Below, piece after piece: positions 18,924 through 26,160 of a DNA stretch of 64,000 bases. The translations under genes were made by a program, and so were the position numbers. Positions within the stretch are counted from its first letter, which is position 1. Each line of letters opens with the position of its first letter. Origin of the DNA: Peptoniphilus_B koenoeneniae. GTDB taxonomy: Bacteria > Bacillota > Clostridia > Tissierellales > Peptoniphilaceae. Location: positions 1 to 64,000 of the forward strand of contig NZ_JAUSTN010000006.1 in NCBI RefSeq assembly GCF_030812875.1, read 5' to 3'. The notes under the pieces are model-generated. The model was not told the DNA's origin and searched no databases. It saw only the letters and a list, made by a program, of their open reading frames with translations.

Positions 18924-18970
18924 TAACATCTATCTGTATTAATTTTTTTCATTCAAAAAATAGTTTCTGT

Positions 18971-19588
18971 TTACTTGTGATAGTCTTCTATTTTATCCTC
19001 ATATTTTTTTATAAGTTCTCGTGAATAAACTTTTTTGTTTTTTGAATCTCTAACTTCTTTCCAAAGAATGGAGGCTACTTTTAATTTATTCGAGTAGTTG
19101 TAACTATTTTCGTCTGCACAGAAATCCTTTAAAAATTTATTCCATTGACAAACCGAATTATCATACTTAGCATAATTTGATTTCCCATAATAAACTTTTA
19201 GCATATCTTGAATTGTAAAACTCAAATCATTTTCTCTTTTTACTTTTCTCCAAGCAGTAGCCATATCAGCAGTAAATTTAAATGGCGAAACATCTGTTAA
19301 AATTGAGAAATACTCTCTGAAATGTGTGTTAAAGGAGAACCCGCATTCAAGTAATGGAGTATCTAAGGTAATAGTTTCTACTTGTTTCTTTTCATTTTTT
19401 ATTGATGACTTTTTAATCAAATCACCCTTAAAGTACTGTTCAATAATATAATTGAGTTCCTGTTTTGTACCTCTGTATTCTAATCCTAATGACTTGCATA
19501 TCTGTGAAAGTTCTTCATGATACCAATAGTATTTATTAAACTCATAAAACGATGTGATTTTATCAAACTCAGGTCTACTTTCTATCAA
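18971..19588 (-). CDS. SAP-domain protein (DUF6434-like)
   Basis: This 205-residue soluble protein contains a segment (about 15-60) with FYEFNKYYWYHEELSQICKS and LGLEYRGTKQELNYII that fits a SAP-type helix-extension-helix, a putative DNA-binding fold. The C-terminal half, with DMATAWRKVKRENDLSFTIQDM and a Tyr/Asn-rich end, matches proteins described as DUF6434/SAP in Firmicutes. Its function is not known. It is a cargo gene between the two copies of the 611-bp repeat, downstream of two NTF2-like genes. Family assignment is from memory. Confidence 0.6.
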   Translation of the reverse strand: MIESRPEFDKITSFYEFNKYYWYHEELSQICKSLGLEYRGTKQELNYIIEQYFKGDLIKKSSIKNEKKQVETITLDTPLLECGFSFNTHFREYFSILTDVSPFKFTADMATAWRKVKRENDLSFTIQDMLKVYYGKSNYAKYDNSVCQWNKFLKDFCADENSYNYSNKLKVASILWKEVRDSKNKKVYSRELIKKYEDKIEDYHK

Positions 19589-19610
19589 TATTTTATCTCC
19601 TTAAACCAAT

Positions 19611-19979
19611 TTACCTAATGCGTTTCCCAATTTTCATTTTCTTACGCCATTCTGGTGCTATTCCATCATCAGACCAATATTCATCCATTTCTATAATCAA
19701 ATCATCCTTAAGATGGATAAAGCTTACTACATGAAAAGACTCACTATTATCTCTTGGAAAGACTCGGCAAGCCAGAATAATGGTATTTGCATTTTCTTCG
19801 ATTCGTTCTATTCCTCCATTCCAGTTTCCTGGATATTCACAATTTGCTTTTATATACTCATCTAAGGTAAATACCTCATTTGTGCAATGCCATTTTATAA
19901 CGGCATTTTTTTGAAAAAATTTCCTAAGTTCTTCTGCATTTTGTGATAAAACTGTTTTGAAAAATCTATCTATATCCAT
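19611..19979 (-). CDS. NTF2/SnoaL-like protein, 122 residues
   Basis: A small single-domain alpha+beta protein. The N-terminal helix (IDRFFKTVLSQNAEELRKFF) is followed by VIKWHCTNEVFTLDEYIKAN and a strand-rich C-terminus (FHVVSFIHLKDDLIIEMDEYW), the pattern of NTF2/SnoaL-like folds. I start it at ATG 19979; a TTG three codons upstream is possible. The stop of the upstream gene, also NTF2-like, is 10 bases away. Substrate and activity cannot be told. Such proteins are often enzymes or binding proteins for small molecules. Confidence 0.65.
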   Translation of the reverse strand: MDIDRFFKTVLSQNAEELRKFFQKNAVIKWHCTNEVFTLDEYIKANCEYPGNWNGGIERIEENANTIILACRVFPRDNSESFHVVSFIHLKDDLIIEMDEYWSDDGIAPEWRKKMKIGKRIR

Positions 19980-19989
19980 AGTAATCAAC

Positions 19990-20409
19990 TTAAAACCAAT
20001 TCACTTTTTCATCTCTAAACAATGGTGTTTCACTCTCTTTGTAAGGATTGTAGTTATTACAATTACAGCCAAACTCTTTCAATGCTTTTATCTTATTATC
20101 GGCTGTCCAAACAATCAAAGAAATACCGTCAAATTCTTCATCTTTCCCCTCATTCATTTTATTTTTGAAGTGCCATTCTACAATAGTTTGATTATCCTTA
20201 TGAAAAAATTGCTTTATATCCCAAGCAAGCACTTTTCCTCTTGTATTCCATTCATTAAACCAGTGCTTTACTGTTTTACAATTTTCATACTTAGGACTCC
20301 AGCACTCAATATAAATTACATTATCTAAAAAAATATCATCTATACCTAAGTCTTGTTGTGTGAGCCACATATCAAACCATAAACGAATGATTTTTTCTCT
20401 TTCATTCAT
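19990..20409 (-). CDS. NTF2/SnoaL-like protein, 139 residues
   Basis: This protein starts NEREKIIRLWFDMWLTQQDLGIDDIFLDN and continues with YIECWSPKYENCKTVKHWFNEW and TIVEWHFKNKMNEGKDEEFDGIS, which fits a SnoaL-like cone-shaped fold. The ATG at 20409 has GAGGTG at 9 bases; a TTG eight codons earlier lacks a site. It pairs with the following NTF2-like gene, possibly as a two-gene unit. Function unknown. Confidence 0.65.
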   Translation of the reverse strand: MNEREKIIRLWFDMWLTQQDLGIDDIFLDNVIYIECWSPKYENCKTVKHWFNEWNTRGKVLAWDIKQFFHKDNQTIVEWHFKNKMNEGKDEEFDGISLIVWTADNKIKALKEFGCNCNNYNPYKESETPLFRDEKVNWF

Positions 20410-20482
20410 AAATTTAAACACCTCTAAAATCAAATAATTATATACAATTGTACCATTTTTTCACTTAGTTTTATAGGTCTAA

Positions 20483-20703
20483 CTAATTCCTCTTTACCTG
20501 TGATAGTCGTTTTGCTTGTTCTAGTAAATGCTCTATGCAAGTCTTAACTTTATCTGCTTGTTCTACTTATTTTCGTATTTCTAATATTTGATTGTAAAGG
20601 TTATTTTTATCTTTCCTCATATTGGCAACTTTGATTTCCGTTTGAATATATTTAAGATCTTGGTTTCTCTTAAGTATTCTTTCAGATATTTCTTGAAACT
20701 TTC
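20483..20703 (-). pseudogene. Decayed coiled-coil gene fragment, probably from a mobilization gene
   Basis: The minus strand keeps one frame of strongly protein-like sequence: ISERILKRNQDLKYIQTEIK, then MRKDKNNLYNQILEIRK, an in-frame TAA, then VEQADKVKTCIEHLLEQAKR up to a second stop. There is no start codon. The style resembles the coiled-coil tails of relaxases. It follows a DUF3847 gene, the same order as DUF3847-relaxase in the intact transposon at 29592-31821, so it may be a relic of a second mobilizable element. Its family cannot be fixed. Confidence 0.5.
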
Positions 20704-20748
20704 AAATAAAATAAGTTATGCAATATACTAATCTTCCTATTTATTATT

Positions 20749-21039
20749 TTAATTTTCTCCAATTATTCTTAGTGTTTCTTTAAATTCTTTTGTCTTTGTT
20801 GCTTCTTCTAGTAGGATTTTTATTTCTTCATCTGTTAGTTCTTCAGCGTTTTCTATAAGGCTTTCTAAGATTGCTCCTCTTGTTATTAGCCTATGAGTTC
20901 TTTCTTTTCTTCTTTTTACTATGTCTTGTTTTAATATCTTATTTTCTTGATTTTTTAGTTGCCTTAATCTTTCTTCTGTATCATCAATTTTATCTTTAAT
21001 TTCTTTTGACTCTTGTCTAATTTGGTCTAAATTTTTCAT
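20749..21039 (-). CDS. DUF3847 family protein, copy 1
   Basis: This 96-residue protein is a coiled coil (IRQESKEIKDKIDDTEERLR) followed by RRKERTHRLITRGAILESLI and an acidic C-terminus (EELTDEEIKILLEEATKTKE). The same layout appears in the transposon protein at 31492-31821 (RKRRNHRLIQRGLIVERVIE). Such proteins accompany relaxases in mobilizable elements and may be accessory relaxosome factors; this is inferred. A GACGATAGA-type hairpin precedes it. Confidence 0.75.
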   Translation of the reverse strand: MKNLDQIRQESKEIKDKIDDTEERLRQLKNQENKILKQDIVKRRKERTHRLITRGAILESLIENAEELTDEEIKILLEEATKTKEFKETLRIIGEN

Positions 21040-21067
21040 ATATAATTCCTTTCTTGTAATAAAAAAA

Positions 21068-21094
21068 GACGATAGAGTTTTAGTTTCTATCGCC
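21068..21094 (-). terminator. GACGATAGA-type hairpin before the DUF3847 gene
   Basis: GGCGATAGAAAC pairs with CTCTATCGTC on the minus strand and is followed by seven T. It lies after the ABC permease gene and directly before the GAAAGGAATT ribosome site of the DUF3847 gene. Confidence 0.7.
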
Positions 21095-21114
21095 TAAGAT
21101 ATTCATCATTCATC

Positions 21115-21759
21115 CTAAATATTTAATTTTAGATTTACCATTCTTTTTGAATTCAATACGCATGATGTTATAAATAACATCAAATATATTACACAAAGTG
21201 CAACATTGCCACCAGACTTAGAAAATCCAAGCCTATTTAATGCAAATATTTCTATTGATACTAGCATTATAGAGCCAATCAATCCTAAAACTATCCACAA
21301 GTCACCTTTCTCTAAATCAATAAAGTACATGGCTAAGTAGAAGATTGATACTAATTGTAATATAAGACCTAATAGAACATTTAACAAAGATATTAAGTCT
21401 GAAAATCCATAATCAAAATAATGCTTACCAAGATAAATTGATATATAATTCAAAATAATCAACATCAATATAGAGAAGAGAATAATAACTACTTGACTTA
21501 TATATTTTGATAGTATTATATTTTTACTTTTTATTGGTAGCATGAATTCATATTTATATAATTTTAAATCATAATCTTTTCTTTGAGATAAAAGGATCAA
21601 CAAACTGTTAGCGAAGATTACAACTGCAAAATACGCAAAAACAAGCATTTGCGTGCTAGAAAAAAGATTTATCAAAATCCAAATTGTAAGCAAAAACGCA
21701 TTCATTACACATATGTTTTTAATATTTTTATAATATATTTCTAATAATAGACCTTTCAT
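21115..21759 (-). CDS. ABC-2 type transporter permease
   Basis: This 214-residue protein has about six membrane helices and conserved spacing typical of short ABC-2 permeases paired with YtrB/BcrA-like ATPases. The ATPase gene ends 3 bases upstream and the GntR regulator overlaps that, so all three form one operon. Substrate is unknown. Transporters of this layout often export peptides or lipid-active antibiotics, which is an inference here. Confidence 0.8.
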   Translation of the reverse strand: MKGLLLEIYYKNIKNICVMNAFLLTIWILINLFSSTQMLVFAYFAVVIFANSLLILLSQRKDYDLKLYKYEFMLPIKSKNIILSKYISQVVIILFSILMLIILNYISIYLGKHYFDYGFSDLISLLNVLLGLILQLVSIFYLAMYFIDLEKGDLWIVLGLIGSIMLVSIEIFALNRLGFSKSGGNVALCVIYLMLFITSCVLNSKRMVNLKLNI

Positions 21760-21762
21760 ATA

Positions 21763-22644
21763 TTAGGATTCTCCTCCCTCTGTCAAAATCAGCAAAATTT
21801 CATCAAAATTAGGTTTATTTACAACAAATTCTTTATACTTATTCTTTATCTTCGATATATCTTTTACTAAAATATTTACTCTCCCATATTCTCTCCTATA
21901 TGAAATTATGTCTGTTTTATCGACTTTTTCTAAATCCGTATCATTACAACGAAGTATCCCATAGTTATATAACAATTCATCTTTTTCTTCGCTCAACACG
22001 ACTTTACCATTATCCATAAAAACTATATAATCAGCTATTTTTTCCAAGTCTGTTGTAATATGTGATGATATATATACCGAGTGTTCTGGGTTTTCTATAA
22101 ATTCTAATAATATACATAAAATCTCATCTCTACTTACTGGGTCTAACCCTGAAGTAATTTCATCTAATATGAGAAGTTTTGTTTCATGAGACAATGCTAT
22201 AGCCAACGATAACTTTTTTTTCATTCCAAATGAAAATTGCTTAGTTTTCTTGTCTATTGGCAAATTAAATCGATTCAAATAATTTTTAAAAATATCTTCT
22301 TCCCAATTACTATAATTAAATTTCATTACCTCATTTATCTCATTAGGCGTTAATAATAATGAAAAGTTTGGGTCATCTAAAACAACACCTATGTGTTTTT
22401 TAATATCTACTTGATTACAATCTTCAGTACCAAATATCTCTATTTTTCCATCATCTTTTTGAAACATTCCAAGTATACAAGAAATAGTAGTACTTTTCCC
22501 CGCTCCATTTCTTCCTATATTTCCTACAATAGATCCATAAGGTACTTCAATATTTATATTTTTCAAAGAAAAATCATTTGTTTTATTCTTTTTATTTAAT
22601 CCAGATACCCTTAATGCTAATTTATTTTCATATGAATCCATCAT
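21763..22644 (-). CDS. ABC transporter ATP-binding protein (YtrB/BcrA type)
   Basis: This 293-residue ATPase has Walker A GRNGAGKST near 43, the Q-loop around VVLDDPNFSLLLTPNE, the signature region QFSFGMKKKLSLAIAL and Walker B LLILDEITSGLDP. The C-terminal 70 residues are a variable accessory domain. It energises the permease encoded immediately downstream. It overlaps the GntR gene by 4 bases, the usual ytrAB-style coupling. A role in drug or peptide efflux is inferred from layout. Confidence 0.9.
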   Translation of the reverse strand: MMDSYENKLALRVSGLNKKNKTNDFSLKNINIEVPYGSIVGNIGRNGAGKSTTISCILGMFQKDDGKIEIFGTEDCNQVDIKKHIGVVLDDPNFSLLLTPNEINEVMKFNYSNWEEDIFKNYLNRFNLPIDKKTKQFSFGMKKKLSLAIALSHETKLLILDEITSGLDPVSRDEILCILLEFIENPEHSVYISSHITTDLEKIADYIVFMDNGKVVLSEEKDELLYNYGILRCNDTDLEKVDKTDIISYRREYGRVNILVKDISKIKNKYKEFVVNKPNFDEILLILTEGGES

Positions 22645-23018
22645 TGCCCCTCCTCATATATCTTTTTTATTAAATCTATCAAATCATCTATTGAAATAGA
22701 ACTTGATTGTATGCTCTTGACAATTTTCTTAGCTAAATCTTCCACTTCTTTATATGTTTCTATTTTTTGTAATTCAATATTTCTTGCTGATATAAAACTG
22801 CCTTTGCCATGAATAGTTTCAATAAATCCATCTTTTTGTAAATTTTCATAAGCCTTTTGAACTGTAATTACAGCTACCTTAAGATTTCTAGCCAATACTC
22901 TCATAGATGGTATAGAATCTCCAGTTTTCAAATCTTCATTCATAATTTGTTTTTTTATCTGATTTTCGATTTGTTCATAAATCGGTTCGCTAGAATCGGT
23001 ATTTATTATAATATTGAT
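22641..23018 (-). CDS. GntR family repressor (YtrA type) with an apparent AUC start codon
   Basis: The frame gives a 125-residue winged-helix regulator: NIIINTDSSEPIYEQIENQI, SIPSMRVLARNLKVAVITVQ, LQKDGFIETIHGKGSFI, then a short C-terminal helix as in YtrA proteins. The first ATG (22943) would remove the start of the HTH domain. The family start falls at 23018, where the codon is ATC, 6 bases after GGAGG. Either AUC is used weakly or a point mutation has damaged initiation. It overlaps the ATPase gene and should repress the promoter at 23067-23095. Confidence 0.7.
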   Translation of the reverse strand: MNIIINTDSSEPIYEQIENQIKKQIMNEDLKTGDSIPSMRVLARNLKVAVITVQKAYENLQKDGFIETIHGKGSFISARNIELQKIETYKEVEDLAKKIVKSIQSSSISIDDLIDLIKKIYEEGQ

Positions 23019-23037
23019 ATTGCACCTCCTGTTTCAG

Positions 23038-23095
23038 AAGTGTACTTATGTGTACTTGTTATTTTAATAATACCACCAATAAAAATTTTTTTCAA
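23038..23095 (-). promoter_or_regulatory. Promoter and likely operator of the GntR-ABC operon
   Basis: On the minus strand TTGAAA (23095-23090) and TATTAT (23072-23067) are separated by 17 bases. Between the -10 box and the ribosome site are two direct copies of AAGTACAC, 10 bases apart (23040-23057), a plausible GntR binding site. This is one of few clear promoters in the element. Confidence 0.65.
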
Positions 23096-23129
23096 CCCAC
23101 TTAATTTCCCAATTTTGAGTATAAAAAAA

Positions 23130-23156
23130 GACGATATAGTTTTAATTTCTATCGTC
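23130..23156 (-). terminator. GACGATAGA-type hairpin after the ClbS-like gene
   Basis: GACGATAGAAATT pairs with TATATCGTC on the minus strand, followed by seven T. The following bases TATACTCAAAATT match the leader region of ssb, then diverge into the GntR promoter. It looks like a broken copy of the ssb leader unit. Confidence 0.7.
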
Positions 23157-23194
23157 TAAATCAAATTATTCTAATATACGTCAAAGTTATGTTA

Positions 23195-23713
23195 CTAAAG
23201 TACTAATTTCTTCCATTTTCTAACCTTAGTTCTAAATGTACCAAATGGTGCTACTGTGTTTACATGAATAAATTTATAAACTTCCCAAGTTGCAGTTTTT
23301 GTTGCTTCATCTGCCCATTTTCTCATATGTGGTTTAAATAATTCTTCATCTGTTAATTCATCTATCAAAAGATAAATATCTTCTATATTTTTTATGAGTT
23401 GTTCTTTTAGTTCCTTTAAAGATTTATTAGCATAGGTATCAGTGAACCACTCATATAATTCTCCAAGTTGATTCCACTTGAATTTATCTGATGGTGTTTT
23501 AACATCTAATCCATTTTTCTCATCTTCTTCCCATTTTAATATTAAAGTCGTCCAGCCTACTTGATAGGCAAGATTTTCTGCTGGTGTCCTATCAACTTCT
23601 TCTAGTCTTTTATCTTTTAGTTCTTCTGGTATATTGTCAAACTCTGAAATATATTTTTCAAAAGTTTTCTTTATCTCATTTTTTAATTCTTCCTTACTTT
23701 CATAAGACCTCAT
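23195..23713 (-). CDS. ClbS/DfsB family four-helix protein, copy 1
   Basis: This 172-residue protein of the DinB-like four-helix family has VDRTPAENLAYQVGWTTLIL, then PSDKFKWNQLGELYEWFTDTY and HMRKWADEATKTATWEVYKF. Characterised relatives include ClbS, which protects colibactin producers by acting on the warhead; whether this one does anything similar is unknown. I start at ATG 23713, with GGAGG 7 bases upstream. It is about 80 percent identical by eye to the protein at 38978-39496. Both copies lie next to ABC transporter and repressor genes. Confidence 0.85.
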   Translation of the reverse strand: MRSYESKEELKNEIKKTFEKYISEFDNIPEELKDKRLEEVDRTPAENLAYQVGWTTLILKWEEDEKNGLDVKTPSDKFKWNQLGELYEWFTDTYANKSLKELKEQLIKNIEDIYLLIDELTDEELFKPHMRKWADEATKTATWEVYKFIHVNTVAPFGTFRTKVRKWKKLVL

Positions 23714-23772
23714 ATGCCTACCTCCATGGTTTGTATATAGATATTTTACCAAAAATAATTATATCTTAATAT

Positions 23773-23895
23773 TTAATCATAATCTTCCAGTAACTTGTAA
23801 TTCTTATGTTTTGTGATATCAAATTTATCAGATAGTAAAAGTCTTACTACTCTTATCTGGTACATACACGTGCCTCCATCCATTACTGTTATTTC
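23773..23895 (-). pseudogene. virD4 tail fragment A
   Basis: The minus frame reads EITVMDGGTCMYQIRVVRLL and continues to KHKNYKLLEDYD before a stop. This matches the end of the VirD4 coupling protein encoded at 26161-26966. About 40 residues remain and there is no start. It is one of three copies of this tail. Confidence 0.85.
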
Positions 23896-23968
23896 AATAA
23901 AATTTTAGATAACTTTATTAAGATTTTCTTTGATTCCTTATAAATCAAGTTTAAAGAACTATAAGAAT

Positions 23969-24187
23969 TTAAATCTCTTGTTCAAATTCATCTTCAAAAC
24001 TAATAATATCGTTAGGAGTGCAAGATAGAGCCTTACATATTCTTTCTAAATTCTTAAATGTAATTGGTTTATCCTTGCCCATTTGTGCCATAACATTTGT
24101 TGTCAATCCTGCCATAGCTATTACATCAGTTTTCTTTAATCCTTTTTTTGCTAGTTGTATCCATAATGGTTTATAGTTAAGTGCCAT
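23969..24187 (-). CDS. Cro/CI-type (XRE) helix-turn-helix regulator
   Basis: This 72-residue protein begins ALNYKPLWIQLAKKGLKKTD and has the HTH around VIAMAGLTTNVMAQMGKDKP and ITFKNLERICKALSCTPNDI, the hallmark of small XRE regulators with a C-terminal acidic tail. I chose ATG 24187 because GAGGG lies 5-6 bases upstream. The target is unknown. It sits between the virD4 tail relic and the truncated maff2, so it may control the accessory zone. Confidence 0.85.
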   Translation of the reverse strand: MALNYKPLWIQLAKKGLKKTDVIAMAGLTTNVMAQMGKDKPITFKNLERICKALSCTPNDIISFEDEFEQEI

Positions 24188-24304
24188 AATATCCCTCTTT
24201 TTCTCTTCATTAAATTTATTCAATTATAACATAAATATTGATTTCATTCAATCTTACATTGATTTAGTGATTTGTTTTAGAGAATTTGTTGTGTTATTCC
24301 GTCC

Positions 24305-24463
24305 TTATTTTGCCATAAATTGCTTAATACCTTGAGATTTAGCACCAGGGTTATCATTACCATAACCTTCCATTAAGTTAATAACTCCCCATGCTCCTAA
24401 ACCTGCACCAATTGCAGTTACAAGTGTCTTTAAAACTCCAACTCCAGCTGTAAAAAATTCCAT
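24305..24463 (-). pseudogene. Truncated maff2, copy 2
   Basis: The first 46 codons match the intact Maff2 at 18221-18436. The frame then ends with FMAK and a stop, so the second membrane helix is lost. The 611-bp repeat ends inside it, at 24321. It is still preceded by its ribosome site and by ssb copy 2. It is probably not functional. Confidence 0.88.
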
Positions 24464-24464
24464 A

Positions 24465-24776
24465 TTATTCCTCCTCGTTTTCTTTCTTATTTTCTATTTT
24501 GTTTAGTGATTTAACTATAAAGTTCTTGTAGACCTTATCTCCTTTTTTGTTTTCTTTGAAATATCCAAAGACATGGATCAGATCTCCTTTTTCAAATTCT
24601 TTTGCAATTTCTACCTTTTCTCCATATACTGAGCAATTTGTATATTCTTTGCCCTTTCCATATTTTTTAACAAGAGCAAAATTTGCTACTTGAACACTTT
24701 TTCCATCTTTTTCAAATTCTGAAAATTTAGCTTCCTTAACTAAATTTGCATTAATATTTATCATTTCTCTATCCAT
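24465..24776 (-). CDS. ssb: Small single-stranded DNA-binding protein, copy 2
   Basis: This 103-residue protein is identical to copy 1 except for three substitutions that I see (Glu to Lys twice, and Asp to Gly in KYGKGKEY). The frame is intact with the same AAGGAGAAG ribosome site, leader and hairpins, so it may be expressed. No selection evidence can be read from one pair. Confidence 0.8.
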   Translation of the reverse strand: MDREMININANLVKEAKFSEFEKDGKSVQVANFALVKKYGKGKEYTNCSVYGEKVEIAKEFEKGDLIHVFGYFKENKKGDKVYKNFIVKSLNKIENKKENEEE

Positions 24777-24815
24777 TAATTTCTTCTCCTTAATCTATAT
24801 ATTTCAATTAAAAAA

Positions 24816-24840
24816 GCGACTGAAATTATATTTCAATCGC
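24816..24840 (-). terminator. Hairpin between the leader peptide and ssb copy 2
   Basis: GCGATTGAA pairs with TTCAGTCGC on the minus strand and is followed by six T, as in copy 1. Base changes between the two copies fall in the loop and leave the stem intact. Confidence 0.65.
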
Positions 24841-24865
24841 TAAATTTCTTATATATTAAATTGTT

Positions 24866-24892
24866 TTAAGTGGGACTTCTTATCCTTACCAT
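24866..24892 (-). CDS. Eight-codon leader peptide (MVRIRSPT) before ssb copy 2
   Basis: The sequence is identical to the leader at 18839-18865, with ribosome site TTAGGAGGTAAAA. It is retained in both copies and flanked by hairpins in both. Confidence 0.5.
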   Translation of the reverse strand: MVRIRSPT

Positions 24893-24922
24893 TTTTACCT
24901 CCTAATTTTGAGTATAAAAAAA

Positions 24923-24955
24923 GACGATAGAATAACTTTACGCTTTTCTATCATC
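24923..24955 (-). terminator. GACGATAGA-type hairpin, variant loop
   Basis: The arm TTCTATCGTC and its T tract are conserved on the minus strand, but the other arm (GATGATAGAA) and the loop differ from copy 1. The two strands still pair except for one mismatch. The 611-bp identity stops at the first arm. Confidence 0.6.
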
Positions 24956-25014
24956 TATTGTGTTTATTGAACGTTTATTTAATTGTTTAACTCTGCAAAC
25001 TGGAATTTTTTAAT

Positions 25015-25335
25015 CTATTGATTTTTCTCAAAAAGCAAGCTTCCTATAAAGTTACCAATTACTGAAATTATCCCATATGCCAATATATAAATAGCTGCAC
25101 TATCGTTGTAAAAGATAAATATAGTCGGTATAAATAACAACATAACAAACAAAGAAAATAACCAATTAAACGAATTTTTCATTCCATAAATCAATGAAAC
25201 AATTAAGCATATAATTGGAATTGCAATTAATAAAATGAACATACCACTTCCAGTATCTATAATAAGAAATGGCGCTAGATAAAATGCAAGAATGATTATA
25301 ATCAAATATATTAACATTTTTCTAAATTTTTCCAT
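25015..25335 (-). CDS. Small hydrophobic membrane protein of unknown function
   Basis: This 106-residue protein has about four membrane helices (LIYLIIIILAFYLAPFLIID; FILLIAIPIICLIVSLIYG; WLFSLFVMLLFIPTIFIF; IYILAYGIISVIGNFIG). I recognise no family. It is a solitary gene between virD4 relic B and the ssb leader unit. It has a GAGGGTG ribosome site. No function can be assigned. Small proteins of this kind in mobile elements are sometimes immunity or exclusion factors, which is speculation here. Confidence 0.6.
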   Translation of the reverse strand: MEKFRKMLIYLIIIILAFYLAPFLIIDTGSGMFILLIAIPIICLIVSLIYGMKNSFNWLFSLFVMLLFIPTIFIFYNDSAAIYILAYGIISVIGNFIGSLLFEKNQ

Positions 25336-25474
25336 AAAAACACCCTCATAAATTCTAACTTATATAGCTCTATTATATTAAATATACCCTCGTCCGTGTA
25401 GTTATAACAGTAAATATTACAATCTTGTAATCACTGTATTTCCATTTAATTCAGTCCTACCTTTTTGCTTTAAA

Positions 25475-25820
25475 TTACTCTTCCACATCAAATAAGTTTC
25501 TCTTATCATAATCTTCCAATAACTTGTAATTCTTATGCTTTGTAATATCAAATTTATTAGACAAGAAAGGTATTACTTCTCTTAGCTGGTATATACACTT
25601 ACCACCATCCATTACAGTTATTTCATCTTGGCTCATAAGTTCCTTACCAGTCTTTTGGTAATTTAGACCTAAAGATTTTTGATTTGATCTTGTTTCCGAT
25701 GTGTTATATAGGTCTATAGTTTCTTTTCCCCCTAGAAAGAGTGTAAAATCATTGTTACCAACTATTGTATCTACATGGTCTTTATAGATTGCTTTTAATT
25801 AAGATTGTACTTGCTGATAT
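25475..25820 (-). pseudogene. virD4 tail fragment B
   Basis: The minus frame gives LKAIYKDHVDTIVGNNDFTL, FLGGKETIDLYNTSETRSNQ and on to LFDVEE and a stop, matching the VirD4 tail at 26161-26966. It has an in-frame stop before LKAIYK. A 14-codon deletion lies between two GGKE/GKE sites, which could have recombined. It is non-functional. Confidence 0.88.
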
Positions 25821-25866
25821 TTACCCTGAGAATTTTTAATTTCTATCTCCTATTAATACCTTATTT

Positions 25867-26142
25867 CTAGTCTTCTAAAATCGATACTTCAAGGTCTATC
25901 GCTTTAAATGTAACAGTTATTCCTACTTCTTCTTTTACTATTTTTTCAAATAGCTCAGCTATATCATATGGGGACATATCATATATATCTTCATACCATT
26001 CATTGCTTTCATCGTACATTGTCTCACATATTGCTTCAATATAATTTTTCTTATCCATAGTGAGTTCTGTATCACTTTCTAGAATAAACTGCTCCCCATT
26101 TATATTTAATATAATTAAAGATGATTTTCTATTTTTACACAT
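25867..26142 (-). CDS. Hypothetical acidic protein, 91 residues
   Basis: A small soluble protein with a basic N-terminus (CKNRKSSLIILNINGEQFIL) and an acidic remainder (CETMYDESNEWYEDIYDMSP and LFEKIVKEEVGITVTF). It has a GGAGAAAGC ribosome site and lies between the split virD4 and relic B. I do not recognise a family. It may be an accessory gene picked up at this recombination site. Confidence 0.55.
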   Translation of the reverse strand: MCKNRKSSLIILNINGEQFILESDTELTMDKKNYIEAICETMYDESNEWYEDIYDMSPYDIAELFEKIVKEEVGITVTFKAIDLEVSILED

Positions 26143-26160
26143 TTTGCTTTCTCCATAAAC

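Larger units (their letters stand above)
24321..24931. repeat. 611-bp direct repeat, copy 2
   Basis: Same orientation and same length as 18294-18904, with scattered substitutions only. It contains part of maff2, ssb copy 2, the leader peptide and hairpins. The DNA between the copies is accessory cargo. Confidence 0.9.

Noticed and set aside
24465..24776. Second ssb copy as an assembly duplicate
   Set aside because: The copies differ at several bases and three residues and have different flanks, which argues for a true duplication, although long reads would settle it.
25336..25474. Possible promoter or RNA in the 139-base gap
   Set aside because: A TATAAT-like string is present but no -35 box fits, and no structure stands out.
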